From Terebella lapidaria (Eukaryota; Annelida; Polychaeta; Terebellida; Terebellidae): a DNA stretch of 64,000 nucleotides. Below, in pieces: positions 35,068 through 47,036 of this stretch; position 1 is the stretch's first letter, and every line of letters begins with the position of its first letter. A program made the position numbers and the translations under genes. The stretch lies in assembly GCA_949152475.1 (NCBI GenBank), contig OX424564.1, forward strand, positions 36,702,165 through 36,766,164, in the 5' to 3' direction. Under the pieces are notes generated by a model. The model did no database searches, was not told the origin of the DNA, and saw only the letters and a list, made by a program, of their open reading frames with translations.

Positions 35068-37383
35068 TTGTTTGTTTGTTTGTGTGTTTGTTTGTGTGTT
35101 AGCGCTCCACAGGTCACAATTTTGATCGTAGAATCATGCAAATAGGTCAGAAGATGTGCAATCAAATATAGATGGATGAGTTCATTTTTGGGAGGTCAAG
35201 GTCAAAAATTGAGGTCAAGGTCAAAGAAAAGGTCAAAATCAAAAAATCGAGATAACTCCGTTTCTAATCAATATTATTTTTTCTAGGTATTTTTATATTT
35301 TTCTATGGTCAATTCCGCATCATTTGATGCATGCCCGATGGTCGTACGACCAAAACTCTCGATTTCCGGTCCAGGTCTAAAATTTGGGGGTCAAGAATTT
35401 AGGTTTTTCCTGCCTCACAATATTCAAAACCATATAATAGAACAATTTCCTGATAGATGTTGCTGATTTTCACTCAGAAGTTGTGCCTTGTCACACGAAA
35501 CACGATTGTGAAGTTATAGGACTCAAGGTCAAGAATTAGAGTTAAGGTCATAGTAAAGGTCAAAATAAAAAAATCGCAATAACTTCGCTTCTGATCAAAA
35601 TTAATTTTTCTAAACATTTTTGTATTTTTATTTGGTCATTTCGACATCAGCTGACGTATGTCCGATGGTTGTACGACCAAAACTACCGATTATCGCCAAA
35701 GGTCGAAAATTTGGGGGTTTTGAGATCATTTGTATTTTGTGCAATATTCAAACCGTTATTGTGGAGTCAGAATCCAATATAAGTTGCTGATTTTTAATCA
35801 GTAGGTGTGTCTTATTACATTGAACATATGTATAAAGGTGTAGGACTCAAGATCAAGAATTACAGTTAAAGTCATAGTAAAGGTCAAAATCGAAAAATCG
35901 TGATAACTCCGCTTCTAATCAAGATTATTTTTTCTGTGTATTTTTATATTTTTCTATGGTCAATTCCGCATCACATGATGCATGTCTGATGGTCGTATGA
36001 CCTAAACTCTCGATTTTCGGTCCAGGTCGAAAATTTGGGGGTCATGAACTTAGGTCTTGCTTGTCTCAATTTTCAAAACCCTATTGTAGAGCCAGGATCC
36101 AATATATGTTTCTGATTTTTACTCAGGAGTTGTGCCTTATCACGCAGATCAAGATCCTGAAGTTTCAGAGCTCAGGGTCAAGGATTAGAGTTAAGGTCAT
36201 AGTAAAAGTCAAAATCGAAAAATCGTGATAACTCCGCTTCTAATTAAGATTATTTTTTCTGTGTAATTTTATATTTTTCTATGGTCAATTCCGCATCACA
36301 TGATGCATGTCTGATGGTCGTATGACCTAAACTACCGATTTTCGGTCCAGGTCGAAAATTTGGGGGTCATGAACTTAGGTCTTGCTTGTCTCAATTTTCA
36401 AAACCCTATTGTAGAGCTAGGATCCAATATATGTTTCTGATTTTTACTCAGGAGTTGTGCCTTCTCACGCGAAACAAGATCCTAAAGTTTCAGAGCTCAG
36501 GGTCAAGGATTAGAGTTAAGGTCATAGTAAAGGTCAAAATCGAAAAATCGTGATAACTCCGCTTCTAATCAAAATTATTTTTTCTGTGTATTTTTATATT
36601 TTTCTATGGTCAATTCCACATCACATGATGCATGTCTGATGGTCGCATGACCTGAACTCTTGATTTTCGGTCCAGGTTGAAAATTTGGAGGTCATGAACT
36701 TAGGTCTTGCTTGTCTCAATTTTCAAAACCTTATTGTAGAGCCAGGATCCAATGTATGTTTCTGATTTTTACTCAGGAGTTGTGCCTTCTCACGCAGAAC
36801 ATGACTGTGAAGTTATAGGGCTCAAGGTCAAGAATTACAGTTAAGGTCATAGTAAAGGTCAAAATTGAAAAATCGTGATAACTCCGCTTGTAATCATGAT
36901 TATTTTTTCTGATTATTTTTGTATTTTTTTATGGTCAAATCCGCATCATATGATACATGTCTAATGGCCGTACGACCAAAACTGCCGATTTGCGACAGAG
37001 GTCGAAACTTCGGGGGTCAAGATTTTCGTATTTGGGGATTCCAACGTTTTAGACTATGTTTTTTAACCAAGTTTCAATATCTTTTTTTTATGATTTGTAC
37101 TCAGGAGTTGTGCCTCATCAATTCCAACAAAAGTTTGAAATTTCAGTCCTCAAGGTCAAGAATTAAGGCCAAGGTCACGGTGAAAATAAAGCAACTCTCA
37201 CGTCTAATGTCTAAAATTGTAGACTATACTGCTGGATGATGTTCAGGAGATGGCTTAAATATCTCGATTTCTAATGCTAGGGGTTGTTCAGGAAATGATT
37301 TCAATGTGTAAATTTTGTGTACATGTTTAAATGTAAACAAATGTGTAAATTATTTCGTCAAGTGTTGGCTTATGGCCGATTTT
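35068..37383 (+). mobile_element. F1 body with six 325-bp core monomers and 3' terminus
   Basis: GTTT/GTGT tract and GCGCTCCACAGG block, then monomers anchored at 35232, 35559, 35882, 36207, 36532 and 36857 (spacing 327, 323, 325, 325, 325). It ends at an F1 3' terminus (37353-37383, hairpin TTGGCT-TAT-GGCCGA). The 5' terminus is not adjacent; by nesting it would be one of the stubs at 28770 or 27503. Confidence 0.75.
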
Positions 37384-38082
37384 ACTGCATGTCGATCAGA
37401 TGAATATACAATGTATGTTTGTTTGTTAGCGCTCTAGAGATCACAATTTTGATTCCAGAATCATGAAAACTAGTCGTAAGATGCACAGTCAACATATGAC
37501 GGATGAGTTCACTTTTGGGAGGTCAAGGTCGAAAATTGAGGTCAAGGTCAATGAAAAGGTCAAAATCGAATAATTGCAATAACTCCGCTCCTAATCAAGT
37601 CTAATTTTTCTAAGTATTATTGTAATTTTATTTGGTCAATTCCCTATCATATGATGTATGTCCGATGGCCTTACGACCAAAACTGCCGATTTGCGACAGA
37701 GGTCGAAAATTCGGGGTCAAGATTTTCGTTTTTGGGGATCCCAACGTTTTAGACTATGTTTTTTAACCAAGTTTCAATATCTTTTTTTATGATTTGTACT
37801 CAGGAGTTGTGCCTCATCAATTCCAATGAAAGTTTGAAATTTCAGACCTCAAGGTCAAGAATTAAGGCCAAGGTCACGGTGAAAATGAAGCAACTCTCAC
37901 GTCTAATGTCTAAAATTGTAGACTATACTGCTGGATGATGTTCAGGAGATGGCTTAAATATCTCGATTTCTAATGCTAGGGGTTGTTCAGGAAATGATTT
38001 CAATGTGTAAACTTTGTGTACATGTTTAAATGTAAACAAATGTGTAAATTATTTCGTCAAGTGTTGGCCTATGGCCGATTTT
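37384..38082 (+). mobile_element. Short F1 element (about 0.7 kb), ACTGCATG-type 5' end
   Basis: Begins ACTGCATGTCGATCAGATG directly after GATTTT of the previous element, then a short GTTTGTTTG, GCGCTCTAGAGATCAC, one 325-class core monomer, and the F1 3' terminus (38052-38082). Same type as 49434, 52325 and 53016. Confidence 0.8.
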
Positions 38083-38279
38083 TACTTGACGAAATTAAAT
38101 TTCGTCAAGTATGTTGGTCAGTTGAGTTTGTCTGTTTGTCTGTTTGTCTGTTTGTTTGTGTGCACTCTACAGGTCACAATTTTGGTCGTATCGTCATGAA
38201 CCTTCACCAGAAGGTGGACAATCAATTTCGTACCAAGTGGTAAACTTTTAGGAGGTCAAGGTCAAAAATTGAGGTCAAG

Positions 38280-39560
38280 GTCATAGAAAAGGTCAAAATC
38301 GAAAAATCGCGATAACTTCGCTTCTAATTGAGATTATTTTTTCTGGGTATTTTTATATTTTTCTATGGTCAATTCTGCATCATCTGATACATGTCCGATG
38401 GTCGTACGTCCAAAATTCCTGATTTTCGGTCCAGGTCGAAAATTTGGGGGTCAAGAATTTAGGTTATTCCTGTCTCACAATATTCAAAATCATATTATAG
38501 AGCCAGGTTCCAATATATGTTGCTGATTTTTACTCAGGAGTTGTGCCTTATCACGCAGAACAAGATCCTGAAGTTTCAGAGCTCAGGGTCAAGGATTAGA
38601 GTTAAGGTCATAGTAAAGGTCAAAATTGAAAAATCGTGATAACTCCGCTTGTAATCATGATTATTTTTTCTGATTATTTTTGTATTTTTCTATGGTCAAA
38701 TCCGCATCATATGATACATGTCCGATGGTCGTATGACCAAAACTCTGGATTTTCGGTCCAGGTCGAAAATTTGGGGGTCATGAACTTAGGTCTTGCTTGT
38801 CTCAATTTTCAAAACCCTATTGTAGAGCCAGGATCCAATATATGTTTCTGATTTTTACTCAGGAGTTGTGCCTTCTCACGCAGAACATGACTGTGAAGTT
38901 ATAGGGCTCAAGGTCAAGAATTACAGTTAAGGTCATAGTAAAGGTCAAAATTGAAAAATCGTGATAACTCCGCTTGTAATCATGATTATTTTTTCTGATT
39001 ATTTTTGTATTTTTCTATGGTCAAATCCGCATCATATGATACATGTCCGATGGTCGTATGACCAAAACTCTGGATTTTCGGTCCAGGTCGAAAATTTGGG
39101 GGTCATGAACTTAGGTCTTGCTTGTCTCAATTTTCAAAACCCTATTGTAGAGCCAGGATCCAATATATGTTTCTGATTTTTACTCAGGGGTTGTGCCTTC
39201 TCACGCAGAACATGACTGTGAAGTTATAGGGCTCAAGGTCAAGAATTACAGTTAAGGTCATAGTAAAGGTCAAAATTAAAAAATCGTGATAACTCCGCTT
39301 GTAATCATGATTATTTTTTCTGATTATTTTTGTATTTTTCTATGGTCAAATCCGCATCATATGATACATGTCCGATGGTCGTATGACCAAAACTCTGGAT
39401 TTTCGGTTCAGGTCGAAAATTTGGGGGTCATGAATTTAGGTTTTTCCTGTCTCACAATATTCAAAACCACATTATAGAGCCAGGTTCCAATATATATTGC
39501 CGGATTTTACTCAGGAGTTGTGCCTGATCACGCAGAATAAGATTGTGAAGTTGTAGAACT
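38280..39560 (+). repeat. F1 core: tandem 325-bp monomers
   Basis: Landmarks recur exactly 325 bp apart (for example TAATCATGATTATTTTTTCT at 38652, 38977 and 39302), and copies are almost identical. A parallel array lies at 44690-45600, also 325 bp. Each monomer has GTCCAGGTCGAAAATTTGG, TCAGGAGTTGTGCC and several AGGTCA sites. Confidence 0.93.
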
Positions 39561-39591
39561 CAAGGTCACGAGTTTTCCCGATCGAATTCTG

Positions 39592-39975
39592 CACGCTGCC
39601 AGTCCAATGTACAGCCATGGCATAATTCAGTGTTTATCCTGAGCGAAGTCTCTCCTACGCACTATACTTTACACGTGTTGAGTTTCAATGAACAGAATGG
39701 CGCAGTCAGTAGAGGCGTTAGGTTTGTGTGCGATGGGTCAGTGGTTCGATTCTCACTGTTGACTAATTTTTTTTTTCTTCTAAAATTCAATTCCAAATGA
39801 CTTTCTGTTTCTGAGTGGTCTTGTAAGCATCCCAAACCTGCCATGCTTTATGTAATTCTATTGTTTCGAATTATAATGATCACCTTTGAAGGAAAAAACA
39901 CTGTTCCACGAATAGCGACAAACTATTTTATCGGGCTTTCTAGTGGTATCATCAAAATCTAGTTTGTTCTTTATA
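39592..39975 (+). mobile_element. tRNA-derived SINE, diverged third copy
   Basis: Leader CACGCTGCC and CAGCCATGG, A-box-like TGGCGCAGTCAGTAGAGGCG (39698-39717), B-box-like GTGGTTCGATTCT (39741-39753), T/C-rich run, AAATGACTTTCTGTTTCTGA, and a tail with TGGTATCATCAAAATCT. Same family as the pair at 20586 and 21622 but clearly older. Confidence 0.6.
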
Positions 39976-40966
39976 TTTAAAGTTACAAGCCGCTTTAAAT
40001 TCAGCATTACGGCCACAACTGTGAATAATCTGTGGTATTAGCTAACAAATGCATGACAAAAGGCGTGTACCAGATGATATGTCTGCTTCATATGATGCAT
40101 GTGGGATTGGGGGTCTGGTAAGTTGCATGGCGAATGGCCCAGATTAAAACACTGTATCGTGTCATTTTACAGGGTCTCATTGGTTTCATTATGATCGAGA
40201 GATGCATGTTTTTGTCATAACGCGTGTGTGTTAACTCCATGCTTCATAGGGTATAAGCCAGAAATAGACTTGGGGATGCCTCACACGTTGAGGATTCCGT
40301 TTTAAGTGACGTCATTTCGCCAGATGTATGGTTGCCTAGGGAGACAACGCGAAGCGATATTGATCCACGTGCTGGTTTATTTTGCGCGTGTGGAAGTCTG
40401 GTTTTGGGAAAAGCAAAAATTCCGATGGTATTCCCCGGGATTTGGAGTAGAGAAAGGTTTTGCTGCATGTATGCTATGTCGGCAAATGCGATCTGAAAAC
40501 GAGCTAAATTGACAGGGGTCCTGTTCAACGTCATTTTATGAAAAATTGGTACTATCATGCTCTATAGTGACCTAGATTTTATTGAAGTACTATGATTATA
40601 CTATCACACCCTGTCAACCGTTAAGCCCTAATTTTTTTTTTGGAAAGGTGAAACGCACACCCGAAGTTGCCCAATTTAACATTGATTTAAATGCAGCCAA
40701 TAATTGGTCATTTCAACCCCATAGCCTTAAAATATTACCTAATTACAACTGTTTGTTAATATAAAAAACATTGATAAAAAGAAGACAAGCAATTATTAGG
40801 TCATATTTTAGGGCTGTGCAATCGCCACATGTCTAAGCCTCTCTATTTGTTTTGTCTACTTGTTGTCAATGTAATTTCATATTTGTACGGGAATATTTGC
40901 TGTTTGTTATTCGCTCATTTTTAGGCTATCGATATTTGTTTTTGGATTTTTGTAATTTTGATATAT
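39976..40966. other. Mostly unrecognised low-copy sequence within the F1 element
   Basis: AT-rich and without a convincing gene. The only window matches I see are TGTTAACTCCATGCTTC and a TCTCATTGGTTTCATTATGA stretch (also near 10710 and 11550) and a TTGTTGTCAATGTAATTT stretch (also near 10825). The block 40250-40560 is more GC-rich, and a minus-strand frame (40244-40558, 104 codons) spans it with no recognised domain. It may be part of another old element. Confidence 0.4.
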
Positions 40967-41187
40967 TTTAGGTTTTTTAGTAGTGGTATCATCAAAATTT
41001 TGTGCCGTTAGCATGGTTAGAGGTAATATATTATGTTGATACATACGCAAACTAGATGTTTCAAATGGTTCAGTTTCCAATGCTATATGTTGTCAGGGGA
41101 TGCCATAAATGTGTAAATAATGAGTAAATGTTTTGAATGTAAACAAATGTGTAGATTTTCGTCAAGTGTTGGCCTATGGCCGATTTT

Positions 41188-42459
41188 TACTTGACGAAAT
41201 GTAAATTTCGTCAAGTATGTTGATCAGTCGAGTTTGTCTGTCTGTCTGTCTGTTTGTTTGTTTGTTAGCGCTCTACAGGTCACAATTTTGATCGTAAAGT
41301 CCCGAAAATTTGTCAGAAGATGTGCAGTCAGTACTCGACCAAGTGATTAACTTTTATGAGGTCAAGGTCAAATATTGAGGTCAAGGTCACGCAAAACGAT
41401 AAAAACACATAAATGGTCATAACTCCGGTTCTATTCGTTATAGAGACTTCAAACCAAGTTCATATTGTAGATAAACTCGAGTTCTATCTTCTGTGACCTT
41501 GACCTTGGCATTTGACCTTGACCTTGACAAGTTCGCCATGAGGTGAATGTCAAGGTCAAGTACGAAGGTCAGCGCACCATATCGAGTAGTATATCGTTGG
41601 AAAGGTCTTGAGCCCCTGATTCCAGTGATATCTCATTTTTGGCGCTGCGACGTAAACTGACGTCACAATGATGTCATAAACGTCAAAAATCTAAAATTTC
41701 AAAGGGCCATAACATCGTCAATAGTGTATGGAATCCCTTGAAATTTGATATGCATTTTGACAGCATTGACCTCTACGAACTGAAGTACAAAGGTCAAAGG
41801 TCAAGGTCAAGGTCATTGAAATCCCAGAAAAACACGTTTAAGGTAACAACATCCGTTTGAATTGTCGTAGGTTCATGAAATTTGAAGCATATCATTCAGA
41901 AGAGGTATAGCAATCGGACCTATATGTCAATTCCATGATTGACCTCAAACGTTGTCTAAAATCTGACAAAACTTAATCAGAATCCTATGATAATTCTGGA
42001 TTTTACAGATATTTTTTATGTTTTCAGGGCTCCAATTTTCACAAATTTACTGAACATTCAATTCTAAAGTATTTCATGCAGTCAGTTGCAGTGTTATTTC
42101 TAGTTTATAGTCCACTTTTCACATTTGGAATAAATTGAAAACTCGCCGAGATATCAAAGTAGAAAGAGCAGTGGGGTGAATCTGATTCTCAATCCGTTCA
42201 CACACCAATAAGCTGTAGAAACGATTACCCCCTGTGGACATGTCCCCTTCTAAATATACACACTCGGTCGAGCAGCAGTACAGTATACCATATATGTATC
42301 CAAGTGCACATCTCAAACAACAAAACAATTCTTTTGTTTTCTGACTCAGAGCTGTCAAACTGGTATATTAAAGCCTAAAACTCATGTCTAAATACAGTCT
42401 GGGTCAAGCGACAGGCCACTTTATATCAGAACTTTTATTACTTTGATTTTGGCAATTAT
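41188..42459 (+). repeat. 1272-bp F1 unit 1
   Basis: 5' hairpin 41189-41216, GTCT/GTTT tract, AGGTCA/CRE core, common 3' domain, tail TATATCAGAACTTTTATTAC, decayed F4-like remnant TTTGATTTTGGCAATTA, then the next 5' end. No 3' terminus. Units 2-4 repeat it almost exactly. Confidence 0.92.
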
Positions 42460-43731
42460 TACTTGACGAAATGTAAATTTCGTCAAGTATGTTGATCAGT
42501 CGAGTTTGTCTGTCTGTCTGTCTGTTTGTTTGTTTGTTAGCGCTCTACAGGTCACAATTTTGATCGTAAAGTCCCGAAAATTTGTCAGAAGATGTGCAGT
42601 CAGTACTCGACCAAGTGATTAACTTTTATGAGGTCAAGGTCAAATATTGAGGTCAAGGTCACGCAAAACGATATAAACACATAAATGGTCATAACTCCGG
42701 TTCTATTCGTTATAGAGACTTCAAACCAAGTTCATATTGTAGATAAACTCGAGTTCTATCTTCTGTGACCTTGACCTTGGCATTTGACCTTGACCTTGAC
42801 AAGTTCGCCATGAGGTGAATGTCAAGGTCAAGTACGAAGGTCAGCGCACCATATCGAGTAGTATATCGTTGGAAAGGTCTTGAGCCCCTGATTCCAGTGA
42901 TATCTCATTTTTGGCGCTGCGACGTAAACTGACGTCACAATGATGTCATAAACGTCAAAAATCTAAAATTTCAAAGGGCCATAACATCGTCAATAGTGTA
43001 TGGAATCCCTTGAAATTTGATATGCATTTTGACAGCATTGACCTCTACGAACTGAAGTACAAAGGTCAAAGGTCAAGGTCAAGGTCATTGAAATCCCAGA
43101 AAAACACGTTTAAGGTAACAACATCCGTTTGAATTGTCGTAGGTTCATGAAATTTGAAGCATATCATTCAGAAGAGGTATAGCAATCGGACCTATATGTC
43201 AATTCCATGATTGACCTCAAACGTTGTCTAAAATCTGACAAAACTTAATCAGAATCCTATGATAATTCTGGATTTTACAGATATTTTTTATGTTTTCAGG
43301 GCTCCAATTTTCACAAATTTACTGAACATTCAATTCTAAAGTATTTCATGCAGTCAGTTGCAGTGTTATTTCTAGTTTATAGTCCACTTTTCACATTTGG
43401 AATAAATTGAAAACTCGCCGAGATATCAAAGTAGAAAGAGCAGTGGGGTGAATCTGATTCTCAATCCGTTCACACACCAATAAGCTGTAGAAACGATTAC
43501 CCCCTGTGGACATGTCCCCTTCTAAATATACACACTCGGTCGAGCAGCAGTACAGTATACCATATATGTATCCAAGTGCACATCTCAAACAACAAAACAA
43601 TTCTTTTGTTTTCTGACTCAGAGCTGTCAAACTGGTATATTAAAGCCTAAAACTCATGTCTAAATACAGTCTGGGTCAAGCGACAGGCCACTTTATATCA
43701 GAACTTTTATTACTTTGATTTTGGCAATTAT
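42460..43731 (+). repeat. 1272-bp F1 unit 2
   Basis: Displaced exactly 1272 bp from unit 1 with very few differences (for example ATATAAACAC for ATAAAAACAC near 42670). Ends in the same remnant-plus-5'-end junction. Confidence 0.93.
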
Positions 43732-46700
43732 TACTTGACGAAATGTAAATTTCGTCAAGTATGTTGATCAGTCGAGTTTGTCTGTCTGTCTGTCTGTTTG
43801 TTACTTGACGAAATTAAATTTCGTCAAGTATGTTGGTCAGTTGCGTTTGTCTGTCTGTCTGTCTGTCTGTTTGTTTGTTAGCGCTCTACAGGTCACAATT
43901 TTGATCGTAAAGTCCCGAAAATTCGTCAGAAGATGTGCAATTAGTACTCGACCAAGTGATTAACTTTTGGGAGGTCAAGGTCAAAAATTGAGGTCAAGGT
44001 CAAAGAAAAGGTCAAAATCGAAAAATCGCGATAACTTCGCTTCTAATTAAGATTAATTTTTTGGGGTATTTTTATATTTTTCTAAGGTCAATTCTGCATA
44101 ATCTGATGCATGTCCGATGGTCGTACGACCAAAATTCCCGATTTTCGGTCCAGGTCGAAAATTTGGGGGTCAAGAATTTAGGTTTTTCCTGTCTCACAAT
44201 ATTCAAAACCTTATTATAGAGCCAGGTTCCAATATATGTTGCTGATTTTTACTCAGGAGTTGTGCCATATCACTCAGAACAAGATCCTGAAGTTTCAGAG
44301 CTCAGGGTCAAGGATTAGAGTTAAGGTCATAGTAAAGGTCAAAATCCAAAAATCGTGATAACTCCGCTTCTAATCAAGATTATTTTTTCTGTGTATTTTT
44401 ATATTTTTCTATGGTCAATTCCGCATCACATGATGCATGTCTGATGGTCGTATGACCTGAACTCTCGATTTTCGGTCCAGGTCGAAAATTTGGGGGTCAT
44501 GAACTTAGGTCTTGCTTGTCTCAATTTTCAAAACCCTATTGTAGAGCCAGGTTCCAATATATGTTTCTGATTTTTACTCAGGAGTTGTGCATTCTCACGC
44601 AGAACATGACTGTGAAGTTGTAGGGCTCAAGGTCAAGAATTACAGTTAAGGTCATAGTAAAGGTCAAAATTGAAAAATCGTGATAACTCCGCTTGTAATC
44701 ATGATTATTTTTTCTGATTATTTTTGTATTTTTCTATGGTCAAATCCGCATCATATGATGCATGCTCGATGGTCGTATGACCAAAACTCTGGATTTTCGG
44801 TCCAGGTCGAAAATTTGGGGGTCATGAACTTAGGTCTTGCTTGTCTCAATTTTCAAAACCCTATTGTAGAGCCAGGTTCCAATATATGTTTCTGATTTTT
44901 ACTCAGGAGTTGTGCATTCTCACGCAGAACATGACTGTGAAGTTGTAGGGCTCAAGGTCAAGAATTACAGTTAAGGTCATAGTAAAGGTCAAAATTGAAA
45001 AATCGTGATAACTCCGCTTGTAATCATGATTATTTTTTCTGATTATTTTTGTATTTTTCTATGGTCAAATCCGCATCATATGATGCATGCTCGATGGTCG
45101 TATGACCAAAACTCTGGATTTTCGGTCCAGGTCGAAAATTTGGGGGTCATGAACTTAGGTCTTGCTTGTCTCAATTTTCAAAACCCTATTGTAGAGCCAG
45201 GATCCAATATATGTTTCTGATTTTTACTCAGGAGTTGTGCCTTCTCACGCAGAACATGACTGTGAAGTTATAGGGCTCAAGGTCAAGAATTACAGTTAAG
45301 GTCATAGTAAAGGTCAAAATTGAAAAATCGTGATAACTCCGCTTGTAATCATGATTATTTTTTCTGATTATTTTTGTATTTTTCTATGGTCAAATCCGCA
45401 TCATATGATACATGTCCGATGGTCGTATGACCAAAACTCTGGATTTTCGGTCCAGGTCGAAAATTTGGGGGTCATGAATTTAGGTTTTTCCTGTCTCACA
45501 ATATTCAAAACCACATTATAGAGCCAGGTTCCAATATATATTGCCCGATTTTACTTAGGAGTTGTGCCTGATCACGCAGAATAAGATTGTGAAGTTGTAG
45601 AACTCAACCTATTTTAGGTTTTTTAGTAGTGGCATCATCAAAATTTTGTGCCGTTAGCATGGTTAGAAGTAATATATTATGTTGATACATACGCAAACTA
45701 GATGTTTCAAATGGTTCAGTTTCCAATGCTATATGTTGTCAGGGGATGCCATAAATGTGTATATAATGAGTAAATGTTTTGAATGTAAACAAATGTGTAG
45801 ATTTTTCGTCAAGTGTTGGCCTATGGCCGATTTTTTGTTTGTTAGCGCTCTACAGGTCACAATTTTGATCGTAAAGTCCCGAAAATTTGTCAGAAGATGT
45901 GCAGTCAGTACTCGACCAAGTGATTAACTTTTATGAGGTCAAGGTCAAATATTGAGGTCAAGGTCACGCAAAACAATAAAAACACATAAATGGTCATAAC
46001 TCCGGTTCTATTCGTTATAGAGACTTCAAACCAAGTTCATATTGTAGATAAACTCGAGTTCTATCTTCTGTGACCTTGACCTTGGCATTTGACCTTGACC
46101 TTGACAAGTTCGCCATGAGGTGAATGTCAAGGTCAAGTACGAAGGTCAGCGCACCATATCGAGTAGTATATCGTTGGAAAGGTCTTGAGCCCCTGATTCC
46201 AGTGATATCTCATTTTTGGCGCTGCGACGTAAACTGACGTCACAATGATGTCATAAACGTCAAAAATCTAAAATTTCAAAGGGCCATAACATCGTCAATA
46301 GTGTATGGAATCCCTTGAAATTTGATATGCATTTTGACAGCATTGACCTCTACGAACTGAAGTACAAAGGTCAAAGGTCAAGGTCAAGGTCATTGAAATC
46401 CCAGAAAAACACGTTTAAGGTAACAACATCCGTTTGAATTGTCGTAGGTTCATGAAATTTGAAGCATATCATTCAGAAGAGGTATAGCAATCGGACCTAT
46501 ATGTCAATTCCATGATTGACCTCAAACGTTGTCTAAAATCTGACAAAACTTAATCAGAATCCTATGATAATTCTGGATTTTACAGATATTTTTTATGTTT
46601 TCAGGGCTCCAATTTTCACAAATTTACTGAACATTCAATTCTAAAGTATTTCATGCAGTCAGTTGCAGTGTTATTTCTAGTTTATAGTCCACTTTTCACA

Positions 46701-47036
46701 TTTGGAATAAATTGAAAACTCGCCGAGATATCAAAGTAGAAAGAGCAGTGGGGTGAATCTGATTCTCAATCCGTTCACACACCAATAAGCTGTAGAAACG
46801 ATTACCCCCTGTGGACATGTCCCCTTCTAAATATACACACTCGGTCGAGCAGCAGTACAGTATACCATATATGTATCCAAGTGCACATCTCAAACAACAA
46901 AACAATTCTTTTGTTTTCTGACTCAGAGCTGTCAAACTGGTATATTAAAGCCTAAAACTCATGTCTAAATACAGTCTGGGTCAAGCGACAGGCCACTTTA
47001 TATCAGAACTTTTATTACTTTGATTTTGGCAATTAT
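43732..47036 (+). repeat. 1272-bp F1 unit 3, interrupted by a complete F1 element
   Basis: The unit's first 70 bp (43732-43801) and its remainder (45835-47036) are separated by a 2033-bp element. Total span 3305 minus 2033 equals 1272, the exact unit length. The insertion point lies in the GTCTGTTTGT tract just inside the 5' hairpin. Confidence 0.92.
43802..45834 (+). mobile_element. F1 element with both termini (2033 bp), boundaries defined by the interrupted repeat
   Basis: TACTTGACG at the left and GGCCGATTTT at the right. 5' hairpin 43803-43829, GTCT tract, 325-bp core monomers to about 45607, a fused 3' region (from CCTATTTTAGG), subterminal repeat 45804-45814 and hairpin 45816-45830. 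Restoring the host unit needs removal of exactly this segment, with no duplicated target bases. It is a shorter sister of 38083-41187. Confidence 0.92.

Larger units (their letters stand above)
38083..41187 (+). mobile_element. F1 element with both termini and an internal SINE (3105 bp)
   Basis: Starts exactly where the previous element ends (GATTTT then TACTTGACG) and ends at 41187 directly before the next TACTTGACG. It holds the 5' hairpin 38084-38110, 325-bp core monomers (38280-39560), then a 1.4-kb stretch (39556-40966) with a SINE and unrecognised sequence, and the F1 3' region. The related copy at 43802-45834 lacks that 1.4-kb stretch, so it was gained here or lost there. Confidence 0.85.

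Noticed and set aside
40244-40558. Minus-strand frame of 104 codons in the less repetitive interval
   Set aside because: No domain or signal is recognisable, and there is no splice or promoter evidence. Kept only as unrecognised sequence.
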